NCBI RefSeq assembly: GCF_018141005.1
Contig: NZ_CP046582.1
Location: 1,302,001-1,366,000 of the forward strand
Direction: 5' to 3'
Length of the DNA: 64,000 nt
From: Erwinia sp. E602
GTDB lineage: Bacteria; Pseudomonadota; Gammaproteobacteria; Enterobacterales; Enterobacteriaceae
A model generated the notes under the pieces. It saw nothing but the letters and a program-made list of their open reading frames with translations. It searched no databases and was not told the origin of the DNA. This document shows positions 1 to 8,458 of this stretch, in pieces (the stretch's first letter is position 1; each line of letters opens with the position of its first letter). The position numbers were made by a program, and so were the translations under genes.

Positions 1-294
1 GGCGCCAGCCAGACGCAGATTAATCAGCTGTCGGTGAAGATGGAGCTGCAGGCGGACTGTTTTGCCGGCGTCTGGGGGCACTACATGATGAAAGAAAATA
101 TCCTGGAGGAAGGGGATCTGGCGTCAGCGCTGAATGCGGCTGAGGCGATCGGCGATGACAGACTGCAGCAGCGTGGGCAGGGGCAGGTGGTGCCGGACAG
201 CTTCACCCACGGTACCTCACAGCAGCGCCAGACCTGGTTTAAACAGGGCTTTGACAGCGGCAACCCCGCGCAGTGCAACACCTTTAGCGGGTAA
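1..294 (+). CDS. ypfJ: YpfJ, neutral zinc metallopeptidase family protein (3' part only)
   Basis: The window opens inside this gene; frame 1 is open from the first base to a TAA at 292-294, giving the last 97 residues. The segment contains [14 protein letters not shown], which matches the conserved C-terminal part of YpfJ (putative neutral zinc metallopeptidase, PF04228), and ends ...[10 protein letters not shown], as in the E. coli protein. The zinc-binding HExxH motif would lie upstream, outside the window. YpfJ is a membrane-anchored predicted protease of unknown substrate. Its stop is only 6 bases before tmcA, so the two are likely co-transcribed, as in E. coli. Family membership is clear; function is unproven. 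Confidence 0.9.
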   Translation, partial: GASQTQINQLSVKMELQADCFAGVWGHYMMKENILEEGDLASALNAAEAIGDDRLQQRGQGQVVPDSFTHGTSQQRQTWFKQGFDSGNPAQCNTFSG

Positions 295-300
295 GCGGCG

Positions 301-2643
301 ATGGATTTGCAGGACGCCACCGCGCAGCTGCTGCTGCAGGGCTGGCGGCGGCTGCTGGTAATCAGCGGTGACGACACCTGGGTGGCCCAGCGTGCGCAGG
401 CGGTGATGGCGCAGCTGCCGGGCGACTGGCTTTATGTGGGGGATATGCCGCCCGGCGCTGCGCCGTCCGTTGCGGCATCATATTCCCGGCGATATGTTGT
501 TGCCCCCGGTGCGGCCATTGCGACAGCCGCTACCCGGCGACAGGCTGACTCTGCAGATGTGGTCACCGGCGCACACATTGTGGTAGCAGGTGCCCGGCGG
601 CTGGCCGCTGCCAGTCCGGCCACGTCAGACGATCGCTGCAGTGAGGACGTTACAGAGAGTCTTCCGCGACAACCTGCGCACTGCTTACCTTCTGCGGTAC
701 GCACCCTACTTGGCCGCGAGTTTCAGCACGCGGTGTTTGATGCCCGACGCGGATTTCACGCTGAGGCGCTGGCCGCGCTGGCCGGCACGCTGCGCGCCGG
801 CAGCTGGCTGCTGCTGCTGGTACCGGAGTGGCACGGCTGGCCGCAGCAGGCGGATGAAGACTCGCTGCGCTGGAGTGAAGGCGCAGAGCCGCAATCCAGC
901 CCACGCTTTGTTCGGCGGCTGCAGCGGCTGATGCTAGAGGACCCGCGCGTGGCGGTCTGGCGGCAGCATGCGCCGCTGGCGCTTTCCCTACTGCCCACCG
1001 CGCCCGCCTGGCTGCCCGACAACAGCCAGCAGCAGCAGATCCTTGCACAGCTGTTGCGTAGCCCGCCCGGCATCCAGGTGCTGACTGCCCCGCGCGGGCG
1101 TGGAAAATCGGCGCTGGCCGGCCTGCTTGCCGCCCGCTGGCCGGGGCGCTGCCTGGTCACCGCGCCGGCCAGGGTGGCTACCGACGTACTGGCGCAGTTT
1201 GCCGGCGAGGCGTTTCACTTTATCGCGCCGGATCGGCTCTTAGCTGAGATGAACAGCGCTGCTGATTCAGCGGCTGCAACGGGGCCGAATGCGCTTCAGC
1301 CCATGCCATTACCCTCTGATGGCTGCCCGCCGATGAAAAAGGGCGTTATGACCGGGCCAGCCCCGCAGCCACCCGCTGCAACCCGGTTCTCTCATTTTTC
1401 TGCCGACTGGCTGCTGATTGATGAGGCGGCGGCGATCCCCGCTCCGATTCTACAGCAGCTGGTCACCCGCTTCACGCGCGTGCTGCTGACCACTACCGTG
1501 CAGGGCTATGAGGGCACCGGGCGCGGCTTCCTGCTGAAGTTCTGCGCGGCGCTGCCGGAATGCCACTACTTGCGGCTGGATCCTGCGCTGCGCTGGGCGG
1601 CCGACGACCCGCTGGAAGCGTTTATCTCTAAGGCGCTGCTGCTGGACGATCGGGTGGCGGATGCCCCGGCGTGCGCCACGCGCTATCTGCCGCTTGAACA
1701 AGCGGACTGGGCGCGGCAGCCGCAACTTATGGCCGCAGTCTATCAACTGCTGACCAGCGCCCATTACCGTACCTCGCCGCTCGATTTACGGCGGATGATG
1801 GATGCGCCGGGGCAGCACTTTATCGCCGCGCAGCGTGAACAGACGGTGCAGGGGGCGTTATGGCTGGTGGAGGAGGGCGGGCTGCCTGCAGCGCTGGCCG
1901 ACGCGGTGTGGGCCGGGCTGCGCCGCCCGCGCGGCAACCTGCTGGCGCAGTCGCTGGCGGCGCACGCGGGCTTCAGCGTTGCGGCTCAGCTGCGCTCGCG
2001 GCGCATCAGCCGTATCGCCGTGGCCGCGCCGCTGCGCGGTCAGGGGATCGGCCAGCAGCTGGTGGCGCACGCGCTGCAGGCGGCTGCGCGGCTGGACTAC
2101 CTTTCGGTCAGCTTCGGCTTTACCGCCGGGCTGTGGCAGTTCTGGCAGCGCTGCGGCTTCCTGCTGGTGCGCATCGGCAGCCAGCGCGAGGCCAGCAGCG
2201 GCTGCTACACCGCAATGGCGATCCTGCCCCTGAGCGAAGCGGGCCACCAGCTGGCGCAGCTGGCGCAACGGCGGCTGCAGCGCCAAGGCTACTGGCTGCG
2301 CCAGTGGCTGGACGATCCGGCACTGCCGCTGGCGGCTGGCGGCGATAATCAGCTGGAAGAAGACGACTGGCGTGAACTGGCCGGCTTCGCCTGGGCGCAC
2401 CGGCCGTGGGAGGCCAGCCTTGCGGCGCTGGGGCGGCTGGTCAGCCAGCCTGATAGCGGGTTACCGCTGCTGCGGGCGCTGATTCTGGAAAAGCGCAGCC
2501 CGGCGCAGATCTGCCAGCAATATGGCCTGAGCGGCCGTAAGGCGCTGCTGGCCGCCTGGCGTCAGGAGGCGCAGCAGGGGCTGCAGACGCAGGACCCGCA
2601 GCGGGCAGCCGCCTGGTGTGAGTGGGTGGGTTCGTTGCAATAA
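301..2643 (+). CDS. tmcA: tRNA(Met) cytidine acetyltransferase TmcA, with two in-frame expansions
   Basis: TmcA makes N4-acetylcytidine at the wobble base C34 of elongator tRNA-Met, using acetyl-CoA and ATP or GTP. Visible domains: N-terminal region with LLGREFQHAVFDARRGF (about 136-152), Walker A APRGRGKS (263-270), Walker B LLIDEAAAIPAP (371-382), the helicase motif TTTVQGYEGTGRGFLLKF (about 397-414), and the GNAT acetyl-CoA loop RIAVAAPLRGQGIGQQL (571-587). At 780 residues it is about 110 longer than E. coli TmcA (671). The excess is two Ala/Pro/Ser-rich stretches, residues about 52-128 and about 316-367, the second lying between Walker A and Walker B. Both keep the frame, so the enzyme may still work. 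The ATG at 301 follows the ypfJ stop by 6 bases. Confidence 0.93.
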   Translation: MDLQDATAQLLLQGWRRLLVISGDDTWVAQRAQAVMAQLPGDWLYVGDMPPGAAPSVAASYSRRYVVAPGAAIATAATRRQADSADVVTGAHIVVAGARRLAAASPATSDDRCSEDVTESLPRQPAHCLPSAVRTLLGREFQHAVFDARRGFHAEALAALAGTLRAGSWLLLLVPEWHGWPQQADEDSLRWSEGAEPQSSPRFVRRLQRLMLEDPRVAVWRQHAPLALSLLPTAPAWLPDNSQQQQILAQLLRSPPGIQVLTAPRGRGKSALAGLLAARWPGRCLVTAPARVATDVLAQFAGEAFHFIAPDRLLAEMNSAADSAAATGPNALQPMPLPSDGCPPMKKGVMTGPAPQPPAATRFSHFSADWLLIDEAAAIPAPILQQLVTRFTRVLLTTTVQGYEGTGRGFLLKFCAALPECHYLRLDPALRWAADDPLEAFISKALLLDDRVADAPACATRYLPLEQADWARQPQLMAAVYQLLTSAHYRTSPLDLRRMMDAPGQHFIAAQREQTVQGALWLVEEGGLPAALADAVWAGLRRPRGNLLAQSLAAHAGFSVAAQLRSRRISRIAVAAPLRGQGIGQQLVAHALQAAARLDYLSVSFGFTAGLWQFWQRCGFLLVRIGSQREASSGCYTAMAILPLSEAGHQLAQLAQRRLQRQGYWLRQWLDDPALPLAAGGDNQLEEDDWRELAGFAWAHRPWEASLAALGRLVSQPDSGLPLLRALILEKRSPAQICQQYGLSGRKALLAAWRQEAQQGLQTQDPQRAAAWCEWVGSLQ

Positions 2644-2724
2644 ATTCACTAACCCGGTCAAAAATCCCCGGTTTTCTTTGTCCGTAGCGGGCGTATGATC
2701 CTGCCAGCACTTAAGGAGAACACC

Positions 2725-3432
2725 ATGAACGATAACCACGAACGCCACCACGTGGTGGTGCAACAGCCGTCGCTGCCGGCCACGCAGCTGTTTCTGCTCT
2801 ACCATGCGGCGGGGGATAACCCGGTGGCGATGGGCCAGATCGGCCGCTGGTTTGCCGGCGCCTTCCCGCGTGCGCTGGTGGTCAGCCTTGGCGGGCCGCA
2901 GCAGGCGCCCGACGGCGGCTATCAGTGGTTCACACCGCTCAGCGCTGAGGATAACGACCCTCAGCCGCGGGTGGATGCGGTGATGTCGACCTTTATCGCC
3001 GGCGTCCGCCACTGGCAGCAGCTGAGTGGCTTACGGGCTGACGCCACCGCGCTGGTCGGTTTCGCCCAGGGGGCCACGATGGTACTGGAAGCGGTTAAAG
3101 CGCAGCCAGAGCTGGCCGGGCGGGTGGTGGCCTTTAGCGGCGGCTACGCCACGCTGCCGCTGCGCGCGGATAACCGTACCACCATCCATCTGATCCACGG
3201 TGATGATGACCGGGTGATGCCGCTGACTCACGCGGTTGAAGCGGATGAGCGTTTAACCGCGCTGGGCGGCGACGTCACCCTGGATATCGTCGACGATCTG
3301 CCGCACGCCATCGACGACCGTGCGATGCAGTTTGCCCTCCACCGCCTGCAGACCACCGTGCCGCGCCGCTACTTCGACGAAGCGCTCGGCGGCGGTAAGC
3401 CGGGCGAAGATGATGTGATTACGCTGATGTAA
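2725..3432 (+). CDS. ypfH: YpfH, alpha/beta-hydrolase (esterase) family protein lacking the nucleophilic serine
   Basis: The 235-residue protein is collinear with E. coli YpfH, a carboxylesterase of the phospholipase/carboxylesterase family, sharing PVAMGxIGxWFA near the start and YFDEALxGGKPGxDDVI at the end. The ATG at 2725 is chosen because AAGGAGAA lies just upstream; an in-frame start 30 bases earlier has no such site. The usual nucleophile elbow GFSQG reads GFAQG here (residues 112-116; codon GCC at 3064-3066), and the usual oxyanion HG reads HA (residues 27-28). The acid and histidine regions (HGDDDRV and LPHAID) remain. By family knowledge this should abolish classical esterase activity, so it may be a pseudoenzyme. 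It converges on ypfN across a shared terminator. Confidence 0.9.
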   Translation: MNDNHERHHVVVQQPSLPATQLFLLYHAAGDNPVAMGQIGRWFAGAFPRALVVSLGGPQQAPDGGYQWFTPLSAEDNDPQPRVDAVMSTFIAGVRHWQQLSGLRADATALVGFAQGATMVLEAVKAQPELAGRVVAFSGGYATLPLRADNRTTIHLIHGDDDRVMPLTHAVEADERLTALGGDVTLDIVDDLPHAIDDRAMQFALHRLQTTVPRRYFDEALGGGKPGEDDVITLM

Positions 3433-3438
3433 TACGCA

Positions 3439-3461
3439 AAGGGCCAGCGACGCTGGCCCTT
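3439..3461. terminator. bidirectional terminator between ypfH and ypfN
   Basis: An 11-bp perfect stem AAGGGCCAGCG / CGCTGGCCCTT lies between the convergent stops of ypfH (3432) and ypfN (3471), flanked by A and T residues. It can act for both genes. Confidence 0.8.
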
Positions 3462-3470
3462 CTGAGAGGA

Positions 3471-3659
3471 TTACTTCTTCTTCGGCCAGTCGTCTTCGTC
3501 ATCCCACTTGTGGTTGAAATCACGATGTGGCGGCAGCTCGGGACGGTTATCCATATACTTTTTATGATCGATGCGCTTCAGATCTTTATAGACGTTCATC
3601 AGAATGCCGACCATCAGCAGGATCACCAGGATCCACCAGTACTCTTTTAAAAATTCCAT
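3471..3659 (-). CDS. ypfN: YpfN, UPF0370 small membrane protein
   Basis: A 62-residue protein with one hydrophobic helix near the N-terminus ([17 protein letters not shown], about residues 7-23) followed by a charged tail with [23 protein letters not shown]. This tail is diagnostic of the UPF0370 family (YpfN). The function is unknown. It lies 10 bases downstream of dapE on the same strand and is probably the last gene of the yffB-dapE-ypfN operon, as in E. coli. Confidence 0.92.
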   Translation of the reverse strand: MEFLKEYWWILVILLMVGILMNVYKDLKRIDHKKYMDNRPELPPHRDFNHKWDDEDDWPKKK

Positions 3660-3669
3660 CGTTTCACCT

Positions 3670-4797
3670 TTATGCGATCAACTGCTCCATAATGCGCTGA
3701 TACATGCGGCTCAGCAGCTGCAGATCGGCGGCCTTCACGCACTCATTGATCTTATGAATGGTGGCATTTACCGGACCCAGCTCCACCACCTGCGCACCCA
3801 TACGGGCAATAAAGCGCCCGTCGGAGGTGCCGCCGGTGGTCTGCAACTGGGGCTTGATCTCATTATAGTGCTCAACGGCGTTAACCACCGCATCCACCAG
3901 CTTGCCGCGTGACGTCAGGAACGGCTGGCCGGAGACATTCCACTCAATGCTGTAGCGCAACTGGTGACGATCCAGCAGTTCCTGCACACGCTGTTTGATC
4001 AGCGCGTCGGTCAGCTGGGTGCTGAAGCGGAAATTAAACTGCACAAAGAAGTCACCGGGGATTACATTGTTGCTGCCGGTACCGGCCTGCACGTTAGCAA
4101 TCTGCATGCTGGTCGGTGGGAAGAACTCGTTACCCTGGTCCCACACGGTAGCCACCAGCTCATTCAGTGCCGGCATCGCCCGGTGGACCGGATTATCGGC
4201 CAGGTGTGGGTAGGCAACATGCCCCTGCACGCCATGGATCGTCAGGCTGGCGGTCATCGAGCCACGACGGCCGTTTTTCACCACGTCGCCGACCACCTCG
4301 GTGCTGGATGGCTCAGCAACCAGGCAGTAGTCCAGGCGCTCGTTACGCGCCATCAGCGCTTCCACCACCTTAACCGTGCCGTTAACCGCGCTGGCCTCTT
4401 CATCAGAGGTGATTAGAAACGCCAGACGGCCTTTATGCTGTGGGTTTGATGCCACAAAACGTTCGGCTGCCACTACCATCGCCGCCAGCGAGCCTTTCAT
4501 ATCGGCGGCACCGCGGCCAAACAGCATGCCGTCGCGGATGGTCGGTTCAAACGGCGGGTTGATCCAGCGGCTGGCGTCACCGGTGGGTACCACGTCGGTA
4601 TGGCCGGCAAAGGCGAGGGTTTCCCCCTGGCCGCGCCACGCCCAGAAGTTCAGCGTGTCGCCAAAGGTCATCGGTTCAATGGTGAAGCCCAGCGCCTGCA
4701 GGCGTGCAATCAGAATGGCCTGACAACCGGCATCATCGGGGCTGAGGGAAGGGCGACGAATAAGCTGCTGCGTCAGCTCAATGACCGGACAGTACAT
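3670..4797 (-). CDS. dapE: succinyl-diaminopimelate desuccinylase DapE
   Basis: DapE hydrolyses N-succinyl-LL-2,6-diaminopimelate to LL-diaminopimelate and succinate, a step towards lysine and the meso-DAP of peptidoglycan. The 375-residue length equals that of E. coli DapE, and the N-terminus is nearly identical from [20 protein letters not shown]. Metal-site motifs are visible: [12 protein letters not shown] (His and Asp), [22 protein letters not shown] (catalytic and metal Glu pair) and the C-terminal [12 protein letters not shown] (metal His). It acts in the cytosol as a di-zinc dimer of the M20 family. Its start is 2 bases from the yffB stop, indicating translational coupling, and ypfN follows 10 bases later. 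Confidence 0.97.
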   Translation of the reverse strand: MYCPVIELTQQLIRRPSLSPDDAGCQAILIARLQALGFTIEPMTFGDTLNFWAWRGQGETLAFAGHTDVVPTGDASRWINPPFEPTIRDGMLFGRGAADMKGSLAAMVVAAERFVASNPQHKGRLAFLITSDEEASAVNGTVKVVEALMARNERLDYCLVAEPSSTEVVGDVVKNGRRGSMTASLTIHGVQGHVAYPHLADNPVHRAMPALNELVATVWDQGNEFFPPTSMQIANVQAGTGSNNVIPGDFFVQFNFRFSTQLTDALIKQRVQELLDRHQLRYSIEWNVSGQPFLTSRGKLVDAVVNAVEHYNEIKPQLQTTGGTSDGRFIARMGAQVVELGPVNATIHKINECVKAADLQLLSRMYQRIMEQLIA

Positions 4798-4799
4798 AA

Positions 4800-5183
4800 T
4801 TAGGGCTTCTCCTGGATAAACGACGAGTAAGTGGCTTCACTAAAGCCCAGCAGCATAGAGCCCTGTGCGTTGCAGAGCAACGGGCGTTTGATGATTGACG
4901 GCTGCGCCAGCATCACTTCCTGCGCGGCTGCTGCATTATTCACCGCATTACGCGTCGCCTCATCCAGTTTACGCCAGGTGGTACCGCGGGTATTAAGCAG
5001 CGCCTCCCAGCCAAGCACCTCAACGAAGCGGGCTAACAGCGCCGCATCCAGCCCGTCGGCGCGGTAATCGTGGAAGCGATAGTCCACGCCCTGGCTCTCC
5101 AGGTACTTGCGCGCTTTTTTGATGGTGTCGCAGTTTTTGATGCCGTACATGGTCAGCACGTTGTTTTCATTATTGTTGTTCAT
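4800..5183 (-). CDS. yffB: YffB, ArsC/Spx-family thioredoxin-fold protein
   Basis: The protein carries [17 protein letters not shown] near its start and IIKRPLLC near its end, as in E. coli YffB, a member of the ArsC/Spx family with a thioredoxin-like fold and a single redox cysteine in KNCDT. It is not expected to be a true arsenate reductase, and its biological role is unknown. The start at 5183 (MNNNNENN...) is preferred because AGGGGA lies six bases upstream. It adds about 11 asparagine-rich residues to the E. coli N-terminus; a start at 5150 would give the E. coli length. It precedes dapE by 2 bases in one operon. Confidence 0.9.
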   Translation of the reverse strand: MNNNNENNVLTMYGIKNCDTIKKARKYLESQGVDYRFHDYRADGLDAALLARFVEVLGWEALLNTRGTTWRKLDEATRNAVNNAAAAQEVMLAQPSIIKRPLLCNAQGSMLLGFSEATYSSFIQEKP

Positions 5184-5258
5184 TGAGTCCCCTGTCGAAT
5201 GATGGCGCAACAGCTACGGTCTTAGCGCGCTGGGCAGAAAGTCGTAACATGCTGCGGG

Positions 5259-5699
5259 ATGAGGAAGATCATGCACCATGCGCAGGGATTGATCCATCAT
5301 CGCAGTATGGCTGCCCTGACTTTGATTCAAAAGCATATCCATCTGCGCGATCTCGCTGAGCTGCCTGACCGATTGGCTACGATCCTGATCGCGGGTTATC
5401 CTACGGGATAACAACTGGTCACGTTGATAAACTATATTACCCAGACAGGTGAGGAAAAAGACGCCGAAGCCTTCTTACGCGGACTGGCGCAGAAAGTGCC
5501 ACAGCATGAGGAAGAACTGATGACTATTGCACAACAGCTTGAACAAAAAGGTCTGGAGAAAGGGATCCTGCCTGGCGAGCAGAAAGGGCGCCTGGAAAGC
5601 AAACTCGAAATTGCTGGCAGGTTGCTTCTGTCAGGGATGCCCCGGGTTTCTGTTAAGGAGCTTACGGGCCTTTCCGAGGATGAACTTGCGCGCATTTAG
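5259..5699 (+). pseudogene. 3' part of an Rpn-family recombination-promoting nuclease, interrupted by a stop codon
   Basis: One frame reads MAALTLIQKHIHLRDLAEL, then GYPTG, a TAA at 5409-5411, then continues in the same frame with QLVTLINYITQTGEEKDAEA and PQHEEELMTIAQQLEQKGLEKG, ending ...GLSEDELARI with TAG at 5697-5699. This matches the C-terminal third of Rpn (YhgA-like, formerly Transposase_31) proteins, which are PD-(D/E)XK DNases. The nuclease core is missing upstream: the reading runs directly into the yffB promoter side. The gene is therefore truncated at its 5' end and carries one nonsense codon. Codons after the stop remain clean, so the decay is recent or the tail may still be translated from a TTG at 5424. 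A strong terminator follows at 5735-5771. Confidence 0.75.
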
Positions 5700-5734
5700 T
5701 ACCGGCCTGTCGGGCAGGCATTGACCTGTGTTTA

Positions 5735-5771
5735 AAGCCCCCTGGCGCTGATATGCAGCACCAGGGGGCTT
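5735..5771. terminator. intrinsic terminator-like hairpin after the Rpn relic
   Basis: An 11-bp perfect stem AAGCCCCCTGG / CCAGGGGGCTT encloses a 15-base loop. It lies between the Rpn relic and the 3' end of the convergent GHL10 gene. There is no long T tract, so termination strength is uncertain. Confidence 0.55.
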
Positions 5772-5965
5772 AAGCCATTCACCTGATTTAATTTCCGTAG
5801 GATACTTTCCCCTGGCACTGCATCTCACAGGCTACTGACAACTGTGTCTTTATGGTTGATACGTTGAATTTTTTGTGATGTTGATATTTACATTCTTCAA
5901 TCATCACATGAACAGGCTGCGGACAGGAAAAATCATGCCCGAAACGGAGGGAGAGCCAGTAAAGA

Positions 5966-7150
5966 TTAACAATCTGAGGGCTTTTCCCACCTTTCTCTTA
6001 TGTAGTTCACGACACTTTTAGTCTGTTTTTCTTTAAGAAAACCACTACGGAACAGCATACATCCACTGACTTCATCCAGACAGTCGTTGAGATCAAGCTG
6101 GCGGGTTATTTCTGGAACACCGCCATTAACAGCCCAATCGGGTTCGGTTTTTGAAGGTATACCGACTTTATACAGTGCCATGCCTATAAATAAAGCTGTT
6201 CCCGTATTTCTGACGGTGTCAGCCCACCACCGGGTAATAATTTCATATTGAGCAACTTTAAGAGCAAACGTCCAGTAAATCTGAGGGGCGATATAATCGA
6301 TAAGGCCATCAGTAACCCATTTCCGGGTGTCGGCATAGGCAGAATCGTAGTTGGTCAGCCCCGCACGGGTTTCTGAACCACGCGGATCGTCCGACTTGTT
6401 ACGCCATACGCCGGCAGGGCTGATGCCAAATTGAATATCAGGTTTGGAATTCTTTATTACCTTCTGGCATGCCTTGACCAGTGCATAGGTATTATTCCTC
6501 CGCCAGTCGCCTTTTGTGGCAAATCCGTTGTTATATTTCAGCCAGGTGCTGTCGTCATTAAGTGCGGATGTTTTGGATTCATAGTAGAAATAGTCATCGA
6601 ACTGTATGCCGTCTACGCAGTAATTATTCGCAATTTCTTCAACGATACTGACTACCCATGCCTGAACGTCCGGGATACCCGGGTTGAGCACAAAACGGGC
6701 ATTCGCCACCCCTGTCCATTCTGGATGTGTTTTGAACACGGAAGACGGTGAATCTGTTGACGCATTATCGAGTTCTTCTCGGGTCGCATCGCTGTCATTC
6801 ATGGCGATACGGTAAGGATTAACCCACGCGTGTAGCTCGATGTTTCTCATATGTGCTTGCTCAACAGCGAAAGCTAAGGGGTCGTAGCCAGGGTTTTTAC
6901 CCAGCGTACCCGTCAGGTATTTAGACCAGGGTAGCCGTTCAGAGCGATAGAGGGCATCGGAACAGGGCACAACCTGGAGGATAACAGCATTCATATTCAG
7001 AGAAACAACATCATCCAAAATGCTTATCAGCTCCTGTTGCTGTTTTTTAATACGTTCCTCAGTATTACTGATTTTTAGTGATGCAGAAGATGGCCAGTCA
7101 AGGTTTAACACACTGGAGATCCATGTGGCTTTAATTTCTTTCTTTTTCAT
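5966..7150 (-). CDS. glycoside-hydrolase-like GHL10 (DUF187) protein without signal peptide
   Basis: This 394-residue protein shows the GHL10/DUF187 family layout (as in YngK and E. coli DigH/YddW): an early WISSVLNLDWPSS, then NMNAVILQVVP, the helix-strand WVNPYRIA, the VDGIQFDDYFY motif (putative acidic catalytic region), GISPAGVWRN, and IDYIAPQIYWTF. These form the TIM-barrel strands. DigH cleaves denuded peptidoglycan glycans, but it is a lipoprotein; this protein starts MKKKEIKATW with no signal peptide, so either the substrate is cytosolic or export is unusual. AGGAG lies 8 bases before the ATG. It is AT-richer than its neighbours and sits between two Rpn remnants, which suggests transfer. 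Substrate unknown. Confidence 0.8.
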   Translation of the reverse strand: MKKKEIKATWISSVLNLDWPSSASLKISNTEERIKKQQQELISILDDVVSLNMNAVILQVVPCSDALYRSERLPWSKYLTGTLGKNPGYDPLAFAVEQAHMRNIELHAWVNPYRIAMNDSDATREELDNASTDSPSSVFKTHPEWTGVANARFVLNPGIPDVQAWVVSIVEEIANNYCVDGIQFDDYFYYESKTSALNDDSTWLKYNNGFATKGDWRRNNTYALVKACQKVIKNSKPDIQFGISPAGVWRNKSDDPRGSETRAGLTNYDSAYADTRKWVTDGLIDYIAPQIYWTFALKVAQYEIITRWWADTVRNTGTALFIGMALYKVGIPSKTEPDWAVNGGVPEITRQLDLNDCLDEVSGCMLFRSGFLKEKQTKSVVNYIRERWEKPSDC

Positions 7151-7862
7151 TTTAATTCTCCTGATGGCTGGATGATTGATCTGTTTCTAAAAAAACTCGT
7201 CAACGAGAGATGGTTAATTTAAGGCTTTCTGCTATGGATAATCAATCAAGATGTGAGGTCCTGTCAAATGGCGTTTATAGGGTTTGGCTTTTTTCGTAAT
7301 TCATAGTAGTTGTATGTGTCAGGATGTGAAAGAAGTACCGTTTATGAGGGGTGGGTATGTAATATTTGTTGGGTTTTTTCTTTTGAAACGAACGCCTTCA
7401 GCATTTTTCAAATCTGATTAAAGCGTCAATAAATATTTTTGTTGTAACGATTTAATATGATGTGTTGTATTTAGGATGTTTTTAATTAACCTTTTTAATT
7501 TTCGGCTTTTTCCATTGAATAACTCTGATGGCACAACAACTTGAAGAGAAAGGTGTGAAAAGGGTTTGGAAAAAGTCATTCAGCCAGATGAACAGATAGG
7601 CCGGTTTGCTGGAAAAATAGACGTTGCCCGTAGGTTACGGATATCAGGTGGTTAAGGAGAGTACGTACCGTCTGACGACGAACCTGCGTGCATTTAACAG
7701 CGGTGAACGGTGTCTTTGAATGCTACTCATCCCATTCTCAGACTTTCGTACCCTTCTGTTTTTTGTGGGATTCATCTATATTCGGATCTGGCTCAATGCA
7801 TGACCACAAAAACGAGCGCAACATCCACAGGGCAGAGAACCCGTATCAGGAGGAAGGGAGCG
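7151..7862. other. AT-rich gene-poor interval upstream of the GHL10 gene
   Basis: This 712-base stretch has no intact gene. It is visibly AT-richer than the rest of the window, especially 7340-7520, and must hold the promoter of the leftward GHL10 gene. Positions 7523-7697 hold a decayed Rpn tail (listed separately). Around 7690-7860 there is no convincing coding signal, only the leader of the small gene at 7863. Confidence 0.6.
7523..7697 (+). pseudogene. second, decayed Rpn-family 3' end
   Basis: Translating piecewise gives LMAQQLEEKGVK, then after a frame change GRFAGKIDVARRLRISG, then near the end SDDEPACI. These parallel TIAQQLEQKGLEKG, GRLESKLEIAGRLLLSG and SEDELARI of the Rpn relic ending at 5699. 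DNA resemblance is also visible base by base (for example GCACAACA.CTTGAA). It has lost the frame at several places and lies in the same orientation as the first copy, on the other side of the GHL10 gene. Confidence 0.65.
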
Positions 7863-8057
7863 ATGAACTATCTGAAAGAGTCAGCCGCGCATACGGTTGA
7901 AGAGACGCAGTCCAGCATTGTGATTACCCGTAAGAAACTGTCGCGTTGCGATGAGTTCGCACTGATTGTCGATGCGGTGATCAAGGATCATCCGGATGCT
8001 AAAACCCACATCGACAGCGACAGCGGCGGCTACGATAAAGTGATCATCCTGAAGTAA
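7863..8057 (+). CDS. small protein of unknown function (64 aa)
   Basis: An ATG at 7863 preceded by AGGAGGAAGGGAG (a very strong ribosome binding site) opens a 64-residue frame, MNYLKESAAHTVEETQSS... ending KVIILK. It is hydrophilic with no signal peptide or membrane segment, and has an alternating pattern suggestive of a small alpha/beta fold. I do not recognise a family; a DUF1869-like small protein is conceivable but unproven. The strong binding site and normal codon use argue that it is real. It stands alone between the Rpn remnant and ypfM. Confidence 0.6.
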   Translation: MNYLKESAAHTVEETQSSIVITRKKLSRCDEFALIVDAVIKDHPDAKTHIDSDSGGYDKVIILK

Positions 8058-8458
8058 TGCCTTAACGGCCCCCATAGCGGGGTCGGTAAACTCTTCCATG
8101 TAATCCTCAACGCGGCAGCTGAACGCCACCAGATATCCTACAGTCCGGCTGGTAAACGTCGCCAGATATCCCCTCAACGAAGCCAATCCACCGCCCGTCG
8201 CGTTTGGCATCCTTCGGCTGCTCGCTGAACAGGTGCAGACAATGGCCCATTGCATCCGCTCCAGCCATTGACAGCAAGCTGATTAGATATTACCCGGATA
8301 ATCCCCTGCGAAATCATCAGCAACGGAATGTGCGCCACCCCACAAATCGTTCAATAAACCGGCATAAATGGTTTCAGCGATAGCAGCAAATGAAATTTTC
8401 GTATTTTCTTTGAACAAAAAAGCAACTATCATGGCCCCACAATAAAAGTGAGGACGTT
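8058..8458. other. gene-poor interval before ypfM with decayed or small minus-strand frames
   Basis: No established gene is recognised here. On the minus strand two short frames stand out: 8283-8432 (49 codons, starting MIVAFLFKEN and containing AETIYAGLLNDLWGGAHSV) and 8107-8268 (53 codons, containing DAKRDGRWIGFVEG). After the second frame's stop, the adjacent frame continues VEDYMEEFTDPAMGAVKALL. This reads like a frameshifted small gene, but I cannot place it in a family. The ypfM promoter must lie at the right end. Confidence 0.35.
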
